5,704 bases of DNA from Erysipelotrichaceae bacterium (lineage in GTDB: Bacteria; Bacillota_I; Bacilli_A; Erysipelotrichales; Coprobacillaceae). Made by a program: the position numbers and the translations under genes. Shown in pieces: positions 1 to 5,331 of the stretch (position 1 is the first letter of the stretch; every line of letters begins with the position of its first letter). Where the stretch lies: the NCBI GenBank assembly GCA_021202205.1, contig JAJQDJ010000132.1:1-5704 (forward strand), given 5' to 3'. The notes under the pieces are model-generated. The model did not search any database, was not told the DNA's origin, and saw nothing but the letters and a program-made list of their open reading frames with translations.

Positions 1-51
1 CTTCTCATTTTTGAGAAGGGGAATGTCACCAAATCTTAACTTAATGACATT
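1..51. repeat. Two adjacent inverted repeats at the window edge
   Basis: Two stem-forming repeats lie side by side. CTTCTCA (1-7) pairs with TGAGAAG (12-18) around a TTTT loop. AATGTCA (22-28) pairs with TGACATT (45-51) around a 16-nt loop. Together they sit just past the apparent end of the small broken ORF. They could be part of a terminator, with its T-run outside the window, or the end of a dispersed repeat or insertion. The edge prevents a decision. Confidence 0.4.
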
Positions 52-232
52 GCTCCATGGACTCTCTTGCTTTCTGGCATTTCATCATAATTGATACCAA
101 CATTAATGATATGTTGACCATAAGGGAGTTCAATCACTTTCGTTCCTTTTAATGATCCGATGATTTGTATATCACCATCGATATACATACAACAATCACA
201 TAGTTTTGGCATCTTTAATATTATCTTTCCAT
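36..232 (-). pseudogene. Small broken ORF, beta-rich hypothetical protein
   Basis: Not recognised as a named family. A strong Shine-Dalgarno (CCTCC on the plus strand, 244-248) precedes an ATG at 230-232, but that frame stops after three codons (Met-Glu-Arg-stop). The coding-looking frame is one base away and is open to the TAA at 36-38. Its first ATG is at 210-212, giving 58 residues that start MPKLCDCCMYIDGD. A single lost A in the run GGAAAG (a GAAAAG ancestor) would join both parts as Met-Glu-Lys-Ile-Ile-Leu-Lys-Met-Pro. The YIDGD...GSLKGTK...LPYGQHIINVG pattern weakly recalls PEGA-like beta domains, but this is an impression only. Translation from the inner ATG is possible, although its spacing from the good RBS (31 nt) is poor. 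The C-terminal dozen residues run into repeat-like sequence. Confidence 0.45.
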
Positions 233-267
233 TCCTGTCTTTTCCTCCAAAAGTTTTTATATAAATG

Positions 268-276
268 ATTATATCA
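268..276 (-). promoter_or_regulatory. Extended -10 promoter of the small broken ORF
   Basis: On the minus strand this reads TGATATAAT, a perfect extended -10 (TGN plus TATAAT). No good -35 is present at 17 nt, where the sequence is TATTAA. Transcription would begin near 261, giving a leader of about 28 nt that contains the GGAGG at 244-248. It lacks the conserved upstream element seen at the three other promoters of this locus. Confidence 0.55.
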
Positions 277-304
277 GTTTATAATTCTTTTTAATAGACA
301 AATC

Positions 305-354
305 AAAAAGAATTCATATAAGCAGTCTAAATAACTAGCTTAATGAATTCTTTT
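305..354 (-). terminator. Long hairpin terminator after the 72-aa gene
   Basis: AAAAGAATTCAT (306-317) is perfectly complementary to ATGAATTCTTTT (343-354). After a one-base bulge at A318, TAAGC (319-323) pairs with GCTTA (338-342), giving about 17 bp of stem. On the minus strand the distal arm ends in TTTTT, the usual form of an intrinsic terminator. The other strand also ends in a T-rich run, so it could stop transcription in both directions. It lies 38 nt past the stop codon of the gene ending at 392. Confidence 0.65.
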
Positions 355-391
355 CTTTAGGACAAGACTAAGTATTAAAAAAGTATAAATA

Positions 392-610
392 TTACAAGTA
401 ATTTTTCAACCATTCTGGCATAATAGAATCATTAATATTCCAGGAGTCCACAGCACATTCTTCTTCACACCATTCATTTTCATTACCATCAAAAAACTTT
501 TGTCTATGGCATTTATATTTAACAACCTCATTTCCTTCAAGTCTATATTCATGCCAATAATAATTTTGTTTTCCATAGCCTTTCCATTCATTAGTTGTAT
601 AAATCGTCAT
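392..610 (-). CDS. Hypothetical 72-aa Trp/Tyr-rich protein
   Basis: Function unknown. The chosen start, ATG at 608-610 (MTIYTTNEWKG), has AAAGGA about 8 nt upstream. A Met three codons earlier has the same AGG directly against it, and the longest reading (ATG at 695-697) has no convincing RBS. A possible extended -10 (TGGTATATA) at 653-661 would also put the transcript start downstream of the longer options. The 72-residue product has no signal peptide or membrane segment and is acidic and aromatic. It has five Trp, a YYWHEYRLEG segment, three Cys (KYKCHR and WCEEEC), and ends PEWLKNYL. It looks like a compact cytoplasmic protein. It sits between the larger lipoprotein gene, about 220 nt upstream, and a strong hairpin downstream, so it is the last intact gene of the cluster. 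Confidence 0.7.
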   Translation of the reverse strand: MTIYTTNEWKGYGKQNYYWHEYRLEGNEVVKYKCHRQKFFDGNENEWCEEECAVDSWNINDSIMPEWLKNYL

Positions 611-652
611 ATAAACCATCCTTTCAAAATTTGCATTTTCTCTAATAAATGA

Positions 653-661
653 TATATACCA
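653..661 (-). promoter_or_regulatory. Possible extended -10 for the 72-aa gene
   Basis: The minus strand reads TGGTATATA, an extended -10 shape with four or five of six matches to TATAAT. No good -35 is present. A start near 646 would give a leader of about 36 nt before the ATG at 610. In AT-rich DNA such matches are common, so support is modest. Confidence 0.3.
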
Positions 662-740
662 GTTCATTTTAAGCACCCGTAAATTAATACTAAACACTTC
701 TATTTATCCATTCTTATTTCATATTTTCAAAAACTTCATT

Positions 741-765
741 TTCTAATAATTAGAATAGCCTATTC
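741..765. repeat. Two overlapping short palindromes
   Basis: TTCTAAT-A-ATTAGAA (741-755) is a perfect 15-nt dyad. GAATAG-C-CTATTC (753-765) is a second perfect dyad sharing three bases with it. They lie at the true 3' end of the frameshifted lipoprotein frame, whose out-of-frame TAG is at 760-762. They lie about 130 nt upstream of the 72-aa gene. One-base loops and no following T-run make a terminator poor; an operator is possible but unproven. Confidence 0.3.
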
Positions 766-829
766 TTCTGTATAATCTGGTGAAGTAATCATTAAACGTA
801 ACTCTTGTTCATCAATATCATAATCTAAA
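760..829 (-). pseudogene. Out-of-frame C-terminal extension of the lipoprotein
   Basis: Directly after the TGA at 830-832, the frame one base over continues with protein-like sequence (IDLDYDIDEQELRLMITSP) to a TAG at 760-762. The same frame is already sensible inside the annotated gene from about position 866. I read this as the original end of the lipoprotein, cut off by a one-base insertion (or two-base loss) or by a sequence error. Confidence 0.6.
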
Positions 830-1630
830 TCAATAGTAATACCAATCTGAATCCATTTTGCTTTCTTTATTGATACTATACCCAGCTTCATCACGTGCTG
901 TAATATATGTCTTATACTCTTCAGAATCCATACCGTAAGTTATTTTATCTTCACTATCATTTATAATTTCAATAATAGGCATTCCTAATTCTGGAATATA
1001 ATTAACCAAATCATAACTTAATGTTGCTAATTCATCAGCTATATCCACATTACCATCTAAAACATAATTATCATCTTGGAAATCATAATATTCAGTATAA
1101 ATACTTCCATTACTAATATATTTAATAGTTGCAATATCAGGTTCAACCAATGCGTATTGATCTGAGTCATTCATATAATAATATCCTTGAAAATAATATA
1201 TTGAACCCGTTAATTTTTCACCTACATCTGCAATCAAATCAATATAAGCATGCATTTCTATACCATCAGAATAATCTTCTTTTAATCCATCTATAACTTC
1301 ATCATCAAAATCATATTTCTTTTGAATATTTGTATAGAATGATTCAACTTGTTCATCAGTGACTTCATCTGTTTGTACAAAACTGATTTCAAAATAGGTA
1401 ATAATGTAATCTGAATTGTTTGTATAATTAAATTCTAAGTCTCTTTCTCCATCAGTTATTGTTGATTCTACATTCCATTCAATATCACTAATTTTAATCG
1501 TATCATTGCTAGTTGTTGAATCACTTCCATTAGATCCATCGTCTCCTGTTGTCCCGCTACTACATGCACTCATTGTTATAGCTAAAAACGCTACCAACAT
1601 AATTGACAATAATTTCTTCATTTTTCTCAT
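830..1630 (-). CDS. Secreted lipoprotein, C-terminus apparently frameshifted
   Basis: Predicted surface lipoprotein of 266 residues as read. Residues 1-22 form a signal peptide (KK charge, then hydrophobic LLSIMLVAFLAIT) ending in a lipobox-like MSAC, with Cys23 as the lipidation site, followed by a Ser/Gly/Thr/Asp linker. AAGGAG (minus strand, 1638-1643) lies 8 nt before the ATG at 1630. The mature part is acidic and beta-rich (ITDGERDLEFNYTNNSDYIITYFEISF), in the style of hypothetical lipoproteins seen in gut Bacillota; I cannot name a function. The frame ends abruptly as DWYYY at 830. The next frame, entered near 864-875, reads AKWIQIGITIDLDYDID and on to a TAG at 760-762, giving about 289 residues with a more convincing tail. 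One extra base near the A-run would explain this. It shares a promoter element with the kinase and the other lipoprotein. Confidence 0.85.
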   Translation of the reverse strand: MRKMKKLLSIMLVAFLAITMSACSSGTTGDDGSNGSDSTTSNDTIKISDIEWNVESTITDGERDLEFNYTNNSDYIITYFEISFVQTDEVTDEQVESFYTNIQKKYDFDDEVIDGLKEDYSDGIEMHAYIDLIADVGEKLTGSIYYFQGYYYMNDSDQYALVEPDIATIKYISNGSIYTEYYDFQDDNYVLDGNVDIADELATLSYDLVNYIPELGMPIIEIINDSEDKITYGMDSEEYKTYITARDEAGYSINKESKMDSDWYYY

Positions 1631-1658
1631 AATAATTCTCCTTCTAATTTATGCCAAA

Positions 1659-1692
1659 ATTGTATCATATGATTATTTTTATTTGGATTTGT
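1659..1692 (-). promoter_or_regulatory. Promoter of the 266-aa lipoprotein with shared upstream element
   Basis: An extended -10, TGATACAAT, occupies 1659-1667 on the minus strand. The element ACAAATCCAAATAA lies at 1679-1692 and begins 28 nt before the -10 hexamer. Near-identical elements sit at 27-28 nt upstream of the -10 boxes of the DUF6591-like gene and the kinase gene. The start would be near 1652, leaving about 22 nt of leader with AAGGAG. There is no TTGACA-like -35 at the normal distance. Confidence 0.6.
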
Positions 1693-1716
1693 AAATGTAT
1701 ATCCTTTCCCATTTTA

Positions 1717-2190
1717 TTAAATAGAAGCTTCAGATAACTTCTTGGTTATACGTGCCGTTACTTCAAGATAATAAGCTAATTCATCATCAGATAAATCATC
1801 ATCTTCCCAGGCATCCATCTTTTCCATTGTTTCACTATATTTTGTTAAATAACTAGAATAATCAGCTAACAAACTTAAAGCATCACTAGAATCAGCTTCA
1901 GCATATTTTTCCATAAATGCAATATATTCATCAAAAAACTCTTCATAAGAATCCATCGCTTCTTTAAATTCACTACGCATACCTGATGAAGCAATTGATT
2001 CACTTGTTGTTTCTGTTTCCTCTGTATCAGTTTCAACAACTTCTTCAATATCATCCTCTTCAACTGTTTCTTCTGTTGTTATAGTTTTTTCTACATTAGT
2101 ATCATTATTTTCTTCTTCTGTTGATGAATTAGAACTGCTACAACCAAAACACAAACCCAAACATAACAACAAACATATTAATTTCTTCAT
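1717..2190 (-). CDS. Acidic lipoprotein, DUF6591-like
   Basis: A 157-residue predicted lipoprotein. The signal peptide MKKLICLLLCLGLCFGC is short and Cys-rich, and Cys17 with Gly at -1 is the likely lipidated residue. Position -3 is Cys rather than the usual Leu, so the lipobox is imperfect. Residues about 18-67 are a low-complexity Ser/Thr/Glu/Asp stalk expected to be extended. The C-terminal 90 residues (SSGMRSEFKEAMDSYEEFF onward, ending EVTARITKKL) are amphipathic helices that I associate from memory with the DUF6591 family, whose function is unknown. GGAGG (2198-2202) lies 7 nt before the ATG, an excellent RBS. The gene starts 77 nt after the kinase gene ends, behind a terminator, with its own promoter. 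No terminator is visible in the 86 nt before the next lipoprotein, so read-through into it is likely. Confidence 0.88.
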   Translation of the reverse strand: MKKLICLLLCLGLCFGCSSSNSSTEEENNDTNVEKTITTEETVEEDDIEEVVETDTEETETTSESIASSGMRSEFKEAMDSYEEFFDEYIAFMEKYAEADSSDALSLLADYSSYLTKYSETMEKMDAWEDDDLSDDELAYYLEVTARITKKLSEASI

Positions 2191-2215
2191 TTTAAATCCT
2201 CCATCCTATGATGAA

Positions 2216-2249
2216 ATATTACCATAACATATTTTTATTCTGGATTTGT
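2216..2249 (-). promoter_or_regulatory. Promoter of the DUF6591-like lipoprotein with shared upstream element
   Basis: The minus strand shows TGGTAATAT (2216-2224), an extended -10, with ACAAATCCAGAATAA (2235-2249) beginning 28 nt upstream of the hexamer. The predicted start is near 2209, a leader of about 19 nt. The element begins only seven bases after the T-run of the kinase-gene terminator, so the end of one unit and the start of the next are tightly packed. Confidence 0.6.
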
Positions 2250-2255
2250 GGATGC

Positions 2256-2280
2256 AAAAAGGCAATGCTACAACATTGCC
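2256..2280 (-). terminator. Intrinsic terminator of the kinase-NB-ARC gene
   Basis: On the minus strand GGCAATG (2280-2274) and CATTGCC (2267-2261) form a perfect 7-bp stem with a six-base loop, followed at once by TTTTT (2260-2256). The TAG stop of the last ORF (2268-2270) is inside the loop, so terminator and coding sequence overlap. This also shows that the reading frame ends here by design. Confidence 0.88.
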
Positions 2281-2681
2281 TGAATGTAATTTCTCAATTC
2301 ATTTGTTATGAATAATGATGTATCAATATGAATTTTGTTACATAAATCATCAATAATATTGATAATATTTTGACACTGCATAAAATCTTTCTTGCCGATA
2401 TAAATATCAATAAGATAAGAATATAATGCTATTGTTTCTCTAATATATGGTATATATTCTTCATAAGTTTCTAATCTATGAATACCATCATTCAATATCA
2501 ATATAGCTTCATCATCTTTTCCTAATTCATAGGTCATATTTGCATAAGGAATAAGCATCTTATCTATGAATTCTAATAGAGTTGCAGAGGTTTCTTCAAC
2601 ATATTGATATTCTTGATTAATATATTCACATATCTTTTGATAATTAGGTTCTACGTATGTATAATACCAACCTTGTGCCAT
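2268..2681 (-). CDS. C-terminal TPR-like fragment of the kinase-NB-ARC protein
   Basis: This 137-residue ORF is the third piece of the interrupted gene (codons 867-1003 of the joined frame). The same frame is open further upstream, for 25 more codons back to the TAA at 2757, reading RLFDDVDKIIKRYPDIYDDI. There is no ribosome binding site before the ATG at 2681, so I do not believe it is an independent gene. The sequence is a run of amphipathic helices with TPR-like spacing, such as YELGKDDEAILILNDGI followed by helix pairs, and ends NYIQAML. In STAND proteins this region is usually the sensor or protein-binding part. It ends inside the loop of an intrinsic terminator. Confidence 0.6.
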   Translation of the reverse strand: MAQGWYYTYVEPNYQKICEYINQEYQYVEETSATLLEFIDKMLIPYANMTYELGKDDEAILILNDGIHRLETYEEYIPYIRETIALYSYLIDIYIGKKDFMQCQNIINIIDDLCNKIHIDTSLFITNELRNYIQAML

Positions 2682-2756
2682 ATGATAACCATATTTGATA
2701 TCATCATAAATATCAGGATATCTTTTAATGATTTTATCAACATCATCAAATAACCT

Positions 2757-4766
2757 TTAAATATCTTTTTTATTTTCTGGTTGATTTCTAATATAGAAAA
2801 TAATTTTAGATATCATACAATTGATTTGATTAATTTTACTCATATCTGTATCAACCAAATGATAATAATGAATAGCTTTATTTTCTGCTTTTATCATTGT
2901 TTTGATGATTTTCTCTTGTTCTTTTGTTTGAGGTGTATAATACCCTTCAAGAGCATCATCATAATAATGAACCGATAAATCATAATATAATGCTAATATA
3001 TAATTGTTTTTATGTTCAAAAGCATAATTCTTGGCCTTATCTAATATATTTTTGGCTTCATCATATTGTCTTCTTGCATCATATATATCAATCATCTTTT
3101 CATAGATATTCATCATATATTCAGCATTTAGATATTGTGGATATTTTAATACTTGATTAGCTTTTAATAAGATATATTCTTCCTGATCACGACCTACATT
3201 GATAATGACATGATACAATAATTGTATATATTCTTGTGATATATCTTCGATATTACTCAATACATCTTGAGATAATTGCACATAAGTCTGAGCAATCTTA
3301 TATTTTCCTTCTTTGTATTCTTTATCTTCTAATTGTTGAAAGAAATAATAATAAGTTTGATTTAAAGAATCTTGATATACTATCCAATCCCATTTTGATA
3401 TAACTTCCTTGATAACAGGATGCATAGATAAAATCATATCATCAATATTCATCCATCCTAGTTTTTCTAATTCATTGATATCATTCTTATTATCAAGTTC
3501 TAACATATCTGAAAACATATGAATATCTATACTATGAAATAAAGATAATATTTTAAGAATATTCTTCCTGTCATGTGATAATGCACTCAAATCAAATAAT
3601 ACATGAATGATATTTCCTAATGTATCATAATAATATGTTTCATCTTTTGTATAGTCTATTTTTTCGTTAGCTATATGAGAAAAACCATATTGATTCATCA
3701 AATTTGATGCCTGTTGAATAGTCATATAACTAGCTGATATTTGTCTTGCAAGTAATTCTAAGACCAACGTATGTCCATGTATTTCATCAATGATATTATC
3801 TAAAGAAATCGTTTCATTATCATTTATTTGTCTACCTAAATATGATTGAAATAAAATAGATAATTGATCATGATCTATTTCACATAAGTATAATGTTGGA
3901 TATGTCATAAGTGATGGTTTTTGTCTAGATATCAATATGACTTTCCATTGTAGATTCAAAATATCTTTTAAATCATTATGAAAACTATAATTATCAATAA
4001 CAAATAAGATATTTTTATTTGTAACTAATAAACGTAAAGCGTAAATCTTACGTTGATAATATTCATCATTTGTTTCTTCCTCTAGTTTATGAATCGTATT
4101 GATAAATATTTGATTATCATCAATGATTAAATCATGCATTGATTCATACATACTATAATCAACATATATAACACTATAAAATTTACGACGATTGTTAGAT
4201 ATATACTTTTTAACCAAACTACTTTTTCCAATACCACCCATACCTGAAACATTTATACAATGTTCTTGAGAATAGCTATCTAACTGTTGTAATTCATTAT
4301 CTCTGCCGATTAACAATGTTGGTTTAGAAACATATGATGATATAATAAATGGGATAGTTTGATCAGCATATTTTTCTATTTTATCAAGTTTTAATATCAA
4401 TTGACTTAAATCCTGATAACGATCAGGATAATAATTCGCTAAAGTTTTGTGAAAAAAATCAGACAATTCATAGAACAAACAATCCTGATAAGTATGTTCA
4501 TCAAATTGCGATAGACTATAATCATATCTAGCCCCATAGCCACAATCTAAAGCTGTCGGTGTTCTTTTAAATAACAAATAAAATAATAATGATCCTATGC
4601 CATAAACATCACTATGTTTACCTATACGTTTAATTTGTCCTAATTGCTGTTCCAAAGGAGCAAAACCTTTCGTATAGGATATCTTAAAATCTTCATTTAA
4701 TTGATTAATTGGTATTAAAGAATCAAAGTCAAATAACTGTATAATTTCAGTCGTTCCTTCAATCAT
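2757..4766 (-). CDS. Kinase C-lobe plus NB-ARC NTPase plus TPR-like segment
   Basis: The middle 669-residue piece of the interrupted gene, starting at codon 172 of the joined frame. Residues 12-16 hold a DFG-equivalent FDFDS, followed by an activation-loop GFAPLEQ and DVYGIGSLLFYLL, the alpha-F region of a kinase C-lobe. A complete NB-ARC follows. It has Walker A GMGGIGKSS (175-183), Walker B NILFVIDNY (252-260), sensor ILISRQ with Arg281, a GLPL-like GHTLVLELLA (331-340), and an MHD-like SMHPVI (447-452). Residues 480-669 are helical repeats with TPR features (YDEAKNILDKAKNYA). The catalytic loop lies upstream of this ATG, so a product starting here could bind ATP at NB-ARC but could not be an active kinase. 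Only a weak GGAAA lies 8-9 nt before the ATG. NB-ARC assignment is firm; independent translation is doubtful. Confidence 0.85.
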   Translation of the reverse strand: MIEGTTEIIQLFDFDSLIPINQLNEDFKISYTKGFAPLEQQLGQIKRIGKHSDVYGIGSLLFYLLFKRTPTALDCGYGARYDYSLSQFDEHTYQDCLFYELSDFFHKTLANYYPDRYQDLSQLILKLDKIEKYADQTIPFIISSYVSKPTLLIGRDNELQQLDSYSQEHCINVSGMGGIGKSSLVKKYISNNRRKFYSVIYVDYSMYESMHDLIIDDNQIFINTIHKLEEETNDEYYQRKIYALRLLVTNKNILFVIDNYSFHNDLKDILNLQWKVILISRQKPSLMTYPTLYLCEIDHDQLSILFQSYLGRQINDNETISLDNIIDEIHGHTLVLELLARQISASYMTIQQASNLMNQYGFSHIANEKIDYTKDETYYYDTLGNIIHVLFDLSALSHDRKNILKILSLFHSIDIHMFSDMLELDNKNDINELEKLGWMNIDDMILSMHPVIKEVISKWDWIVYQDSLNQTYYYFFQQLEDKEYKEGKYKIAQTYVQLSQDVLSNIEDISQEYIQLLYHVIINVGRDQEEYILLKANQVLKYPQYLNAEYMMNIYEKMIDIYDARRQYDEAKNILDKAKNYAFEHKNNYILALYYDLSVHYYDDALEGYYTPQTKEQEKIIKTMIKAENKAIHYYHLVDTDMSKINQINCMISKIIFYIRNQPENKKDI

Positions 4767-4901
4767 ATAGATATTTCCAGGTTTAATATCTAAATATAAA
4801 TAACCATGATTGTGTATTTTTAATATAGCTTTAGCTGTACTTTTAATAATCGATATACATTCTTTAATAGAATGAACATTATCATAGTTTAAAGTTTCAC
4901 C

Positions 4902-5279
4902 CTAAAGATAGGTTGAAACAATATAAATAGTATTATTTGTTTCATAGATATCTATTGTATTTGATACAGAATTCGTTAAACCATCTATTTCAAATAATTG
5001 ATTACTTATCTTAAAAGCGTGAATCATTTTTTCCTTGTATTCATTAAATGCTTCCTGTTCATTTGTTATGAGTTTTCCAGAATCTGTCCTTTGTATATCA
5101 AGTTTAAAAGGATAACATTCCTTGATACGAACTGTTTTCTTGTTTCCTGTATTGTTTGTATAAGAAGCTTCATAAACAATGGAGGTGGCACCTCTTCCTA
5201 TTTCTTTATTGATAATGTATTGATTATACTGATCAAATTTGAGTAATGTGTTATTTTTTAATGCTGTACGTGTATCCAT
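4902..5279 (-). CDS. Kinase N-lobe fragment ending at an in-frame TAG
   Basis: The first 125 codons of the kinase-NB-ARC gene. The glycine-rich loop IGRGATSIVYEA covers residues 27-38, and the ATP-anchoring lysine is in VRIKECYPF (Lys53). Helix alpha-C follows, with Glu76 or Glu80 as salt-bridge candidates, and the hinge strand NTIYIVSTYL ends at residue 125. The TAG comes just where kinases of this type usually have an acidic or polar residue before Gly-x-Thr-Leu; the next codons read GETLNYDNVHS. IKE plus a nearby YP/FP is common in bacterial Ser/Thr kinases. A product ending here would be an N-lobe alone and inactive. Start support is good: AGAGG at 5288-5292, 8 nt before the ATG, and an extended -10 at 5299-5307. 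Confidence 0.8.
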   Translation of the reverse strand: MDTRTALKNNTLLKFDQYNQYIINKEIGRGATSIVYEASYTNNTGNKKTVRIKECYPFKLDIQRTDSGKLITNEQEAFNEYKEKMIHAFKISNQLFEIDGLTNSVSNTIDIYETNNTIYIVSTYL

Positions 5280-5298
5280 AATAATTTCCTCTATTTAT

Positions 5299-5331
5299 TT
5301 TATAACATCAAAAAAATTATTTTAGATTTGT
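5299..5331 (-). promoter_or_regulatory. Promoter of the kinase-NB-ARC gene with shared upstream element
   Basis: An extended -10, TGTTATAAA, lies at 5299-5307 on the minus strand, with ACAAATCTAAAATAA at 5317-5331 beginning 27 nt before the hexamer. The element coincides with the last five codons, including the stop, of the upstream gene. A start near 5292 would leave a very short leader of about 13 nt, with AGAGG close to the 5' end of the message. No TTGACA-like -35 sits at 17 nt. Confidence 0.55.

Larger units (their letters stand above)
2268..5279 (-). pseudogene. Kinase-NB-ARC-TPR gene interrupted by two in-frame stops
   Basis: From the ATG at 5277-5279 to the TAG at 2268-2270 a single frame runs for 1003 codons plus stop, broken only by TAG (codon 126, 4902-4904) and TAA (codon 841, 2757-2759). 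Frame and domain continuity across both stops is exact, with no indel. Codons 127-171, outside any ATG-started ORF, hold the kinase catalytic loop LYLDIKPGN (Asp164, Lys166, Asn169). Domain order is protein kinase (about 20-300), NB-ARC (about 320-630), and helical TPR-like repeats (about 650-1003). Such a build is a STAND-type signalling protein: ligand sensed by the repeats, nucleotide-driven switching or assembly by NB-ARC, kinase as output. Both stops differ by one base from Gln, Lys or Glu codons. The gene is therefore either recently inactivated, makes separate pieces by reinitiation, or is read through. AGAGG lies 8 nt before the start. Confidence 0.85.

Noticed and set aside
611..697. 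Longer start for the 72-aa gene (101 aa from ATG at 697)
   Set aside because: No convincing RBS lies before 697 or 667. AAAGGA at correct spacing supports the ATG at 610, and the extra residues look like leader sequence.
1506..1694. Plus-strand ORF of 62 aa over the lipoprotein start
   Set aside because: It lies opposite a well supported lipoprotein signal peptide and its RBS. It has no RBS of its own and is a shadow of AT-rich coding DNA.
1875..2063. Minus-strand 62-aa ORF inside the DUF6591-like gene
   Set aside because: An out-of-frame shadow within a complete lipoprotein gene.
2781..3160. Two plus-strand ORFs opposite the TPR region, and another at 4998-5246
   Set aside because: Composition mirrors the minus-strand coding frame, no RBS is present, and the opposite strand has clear domain motifs.
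2757..4904. Stop-codon reassignment (TAG/TAA read as Gln) or pyrrolysine at TAG
   Set aside because: Gln is encoded normally by CAA throughout the same gene, and other genes in the window end in ordinary TAA or TAG. No suppressor tRNA or recoding element is visible. Nonsense mutation is the simpler reading.
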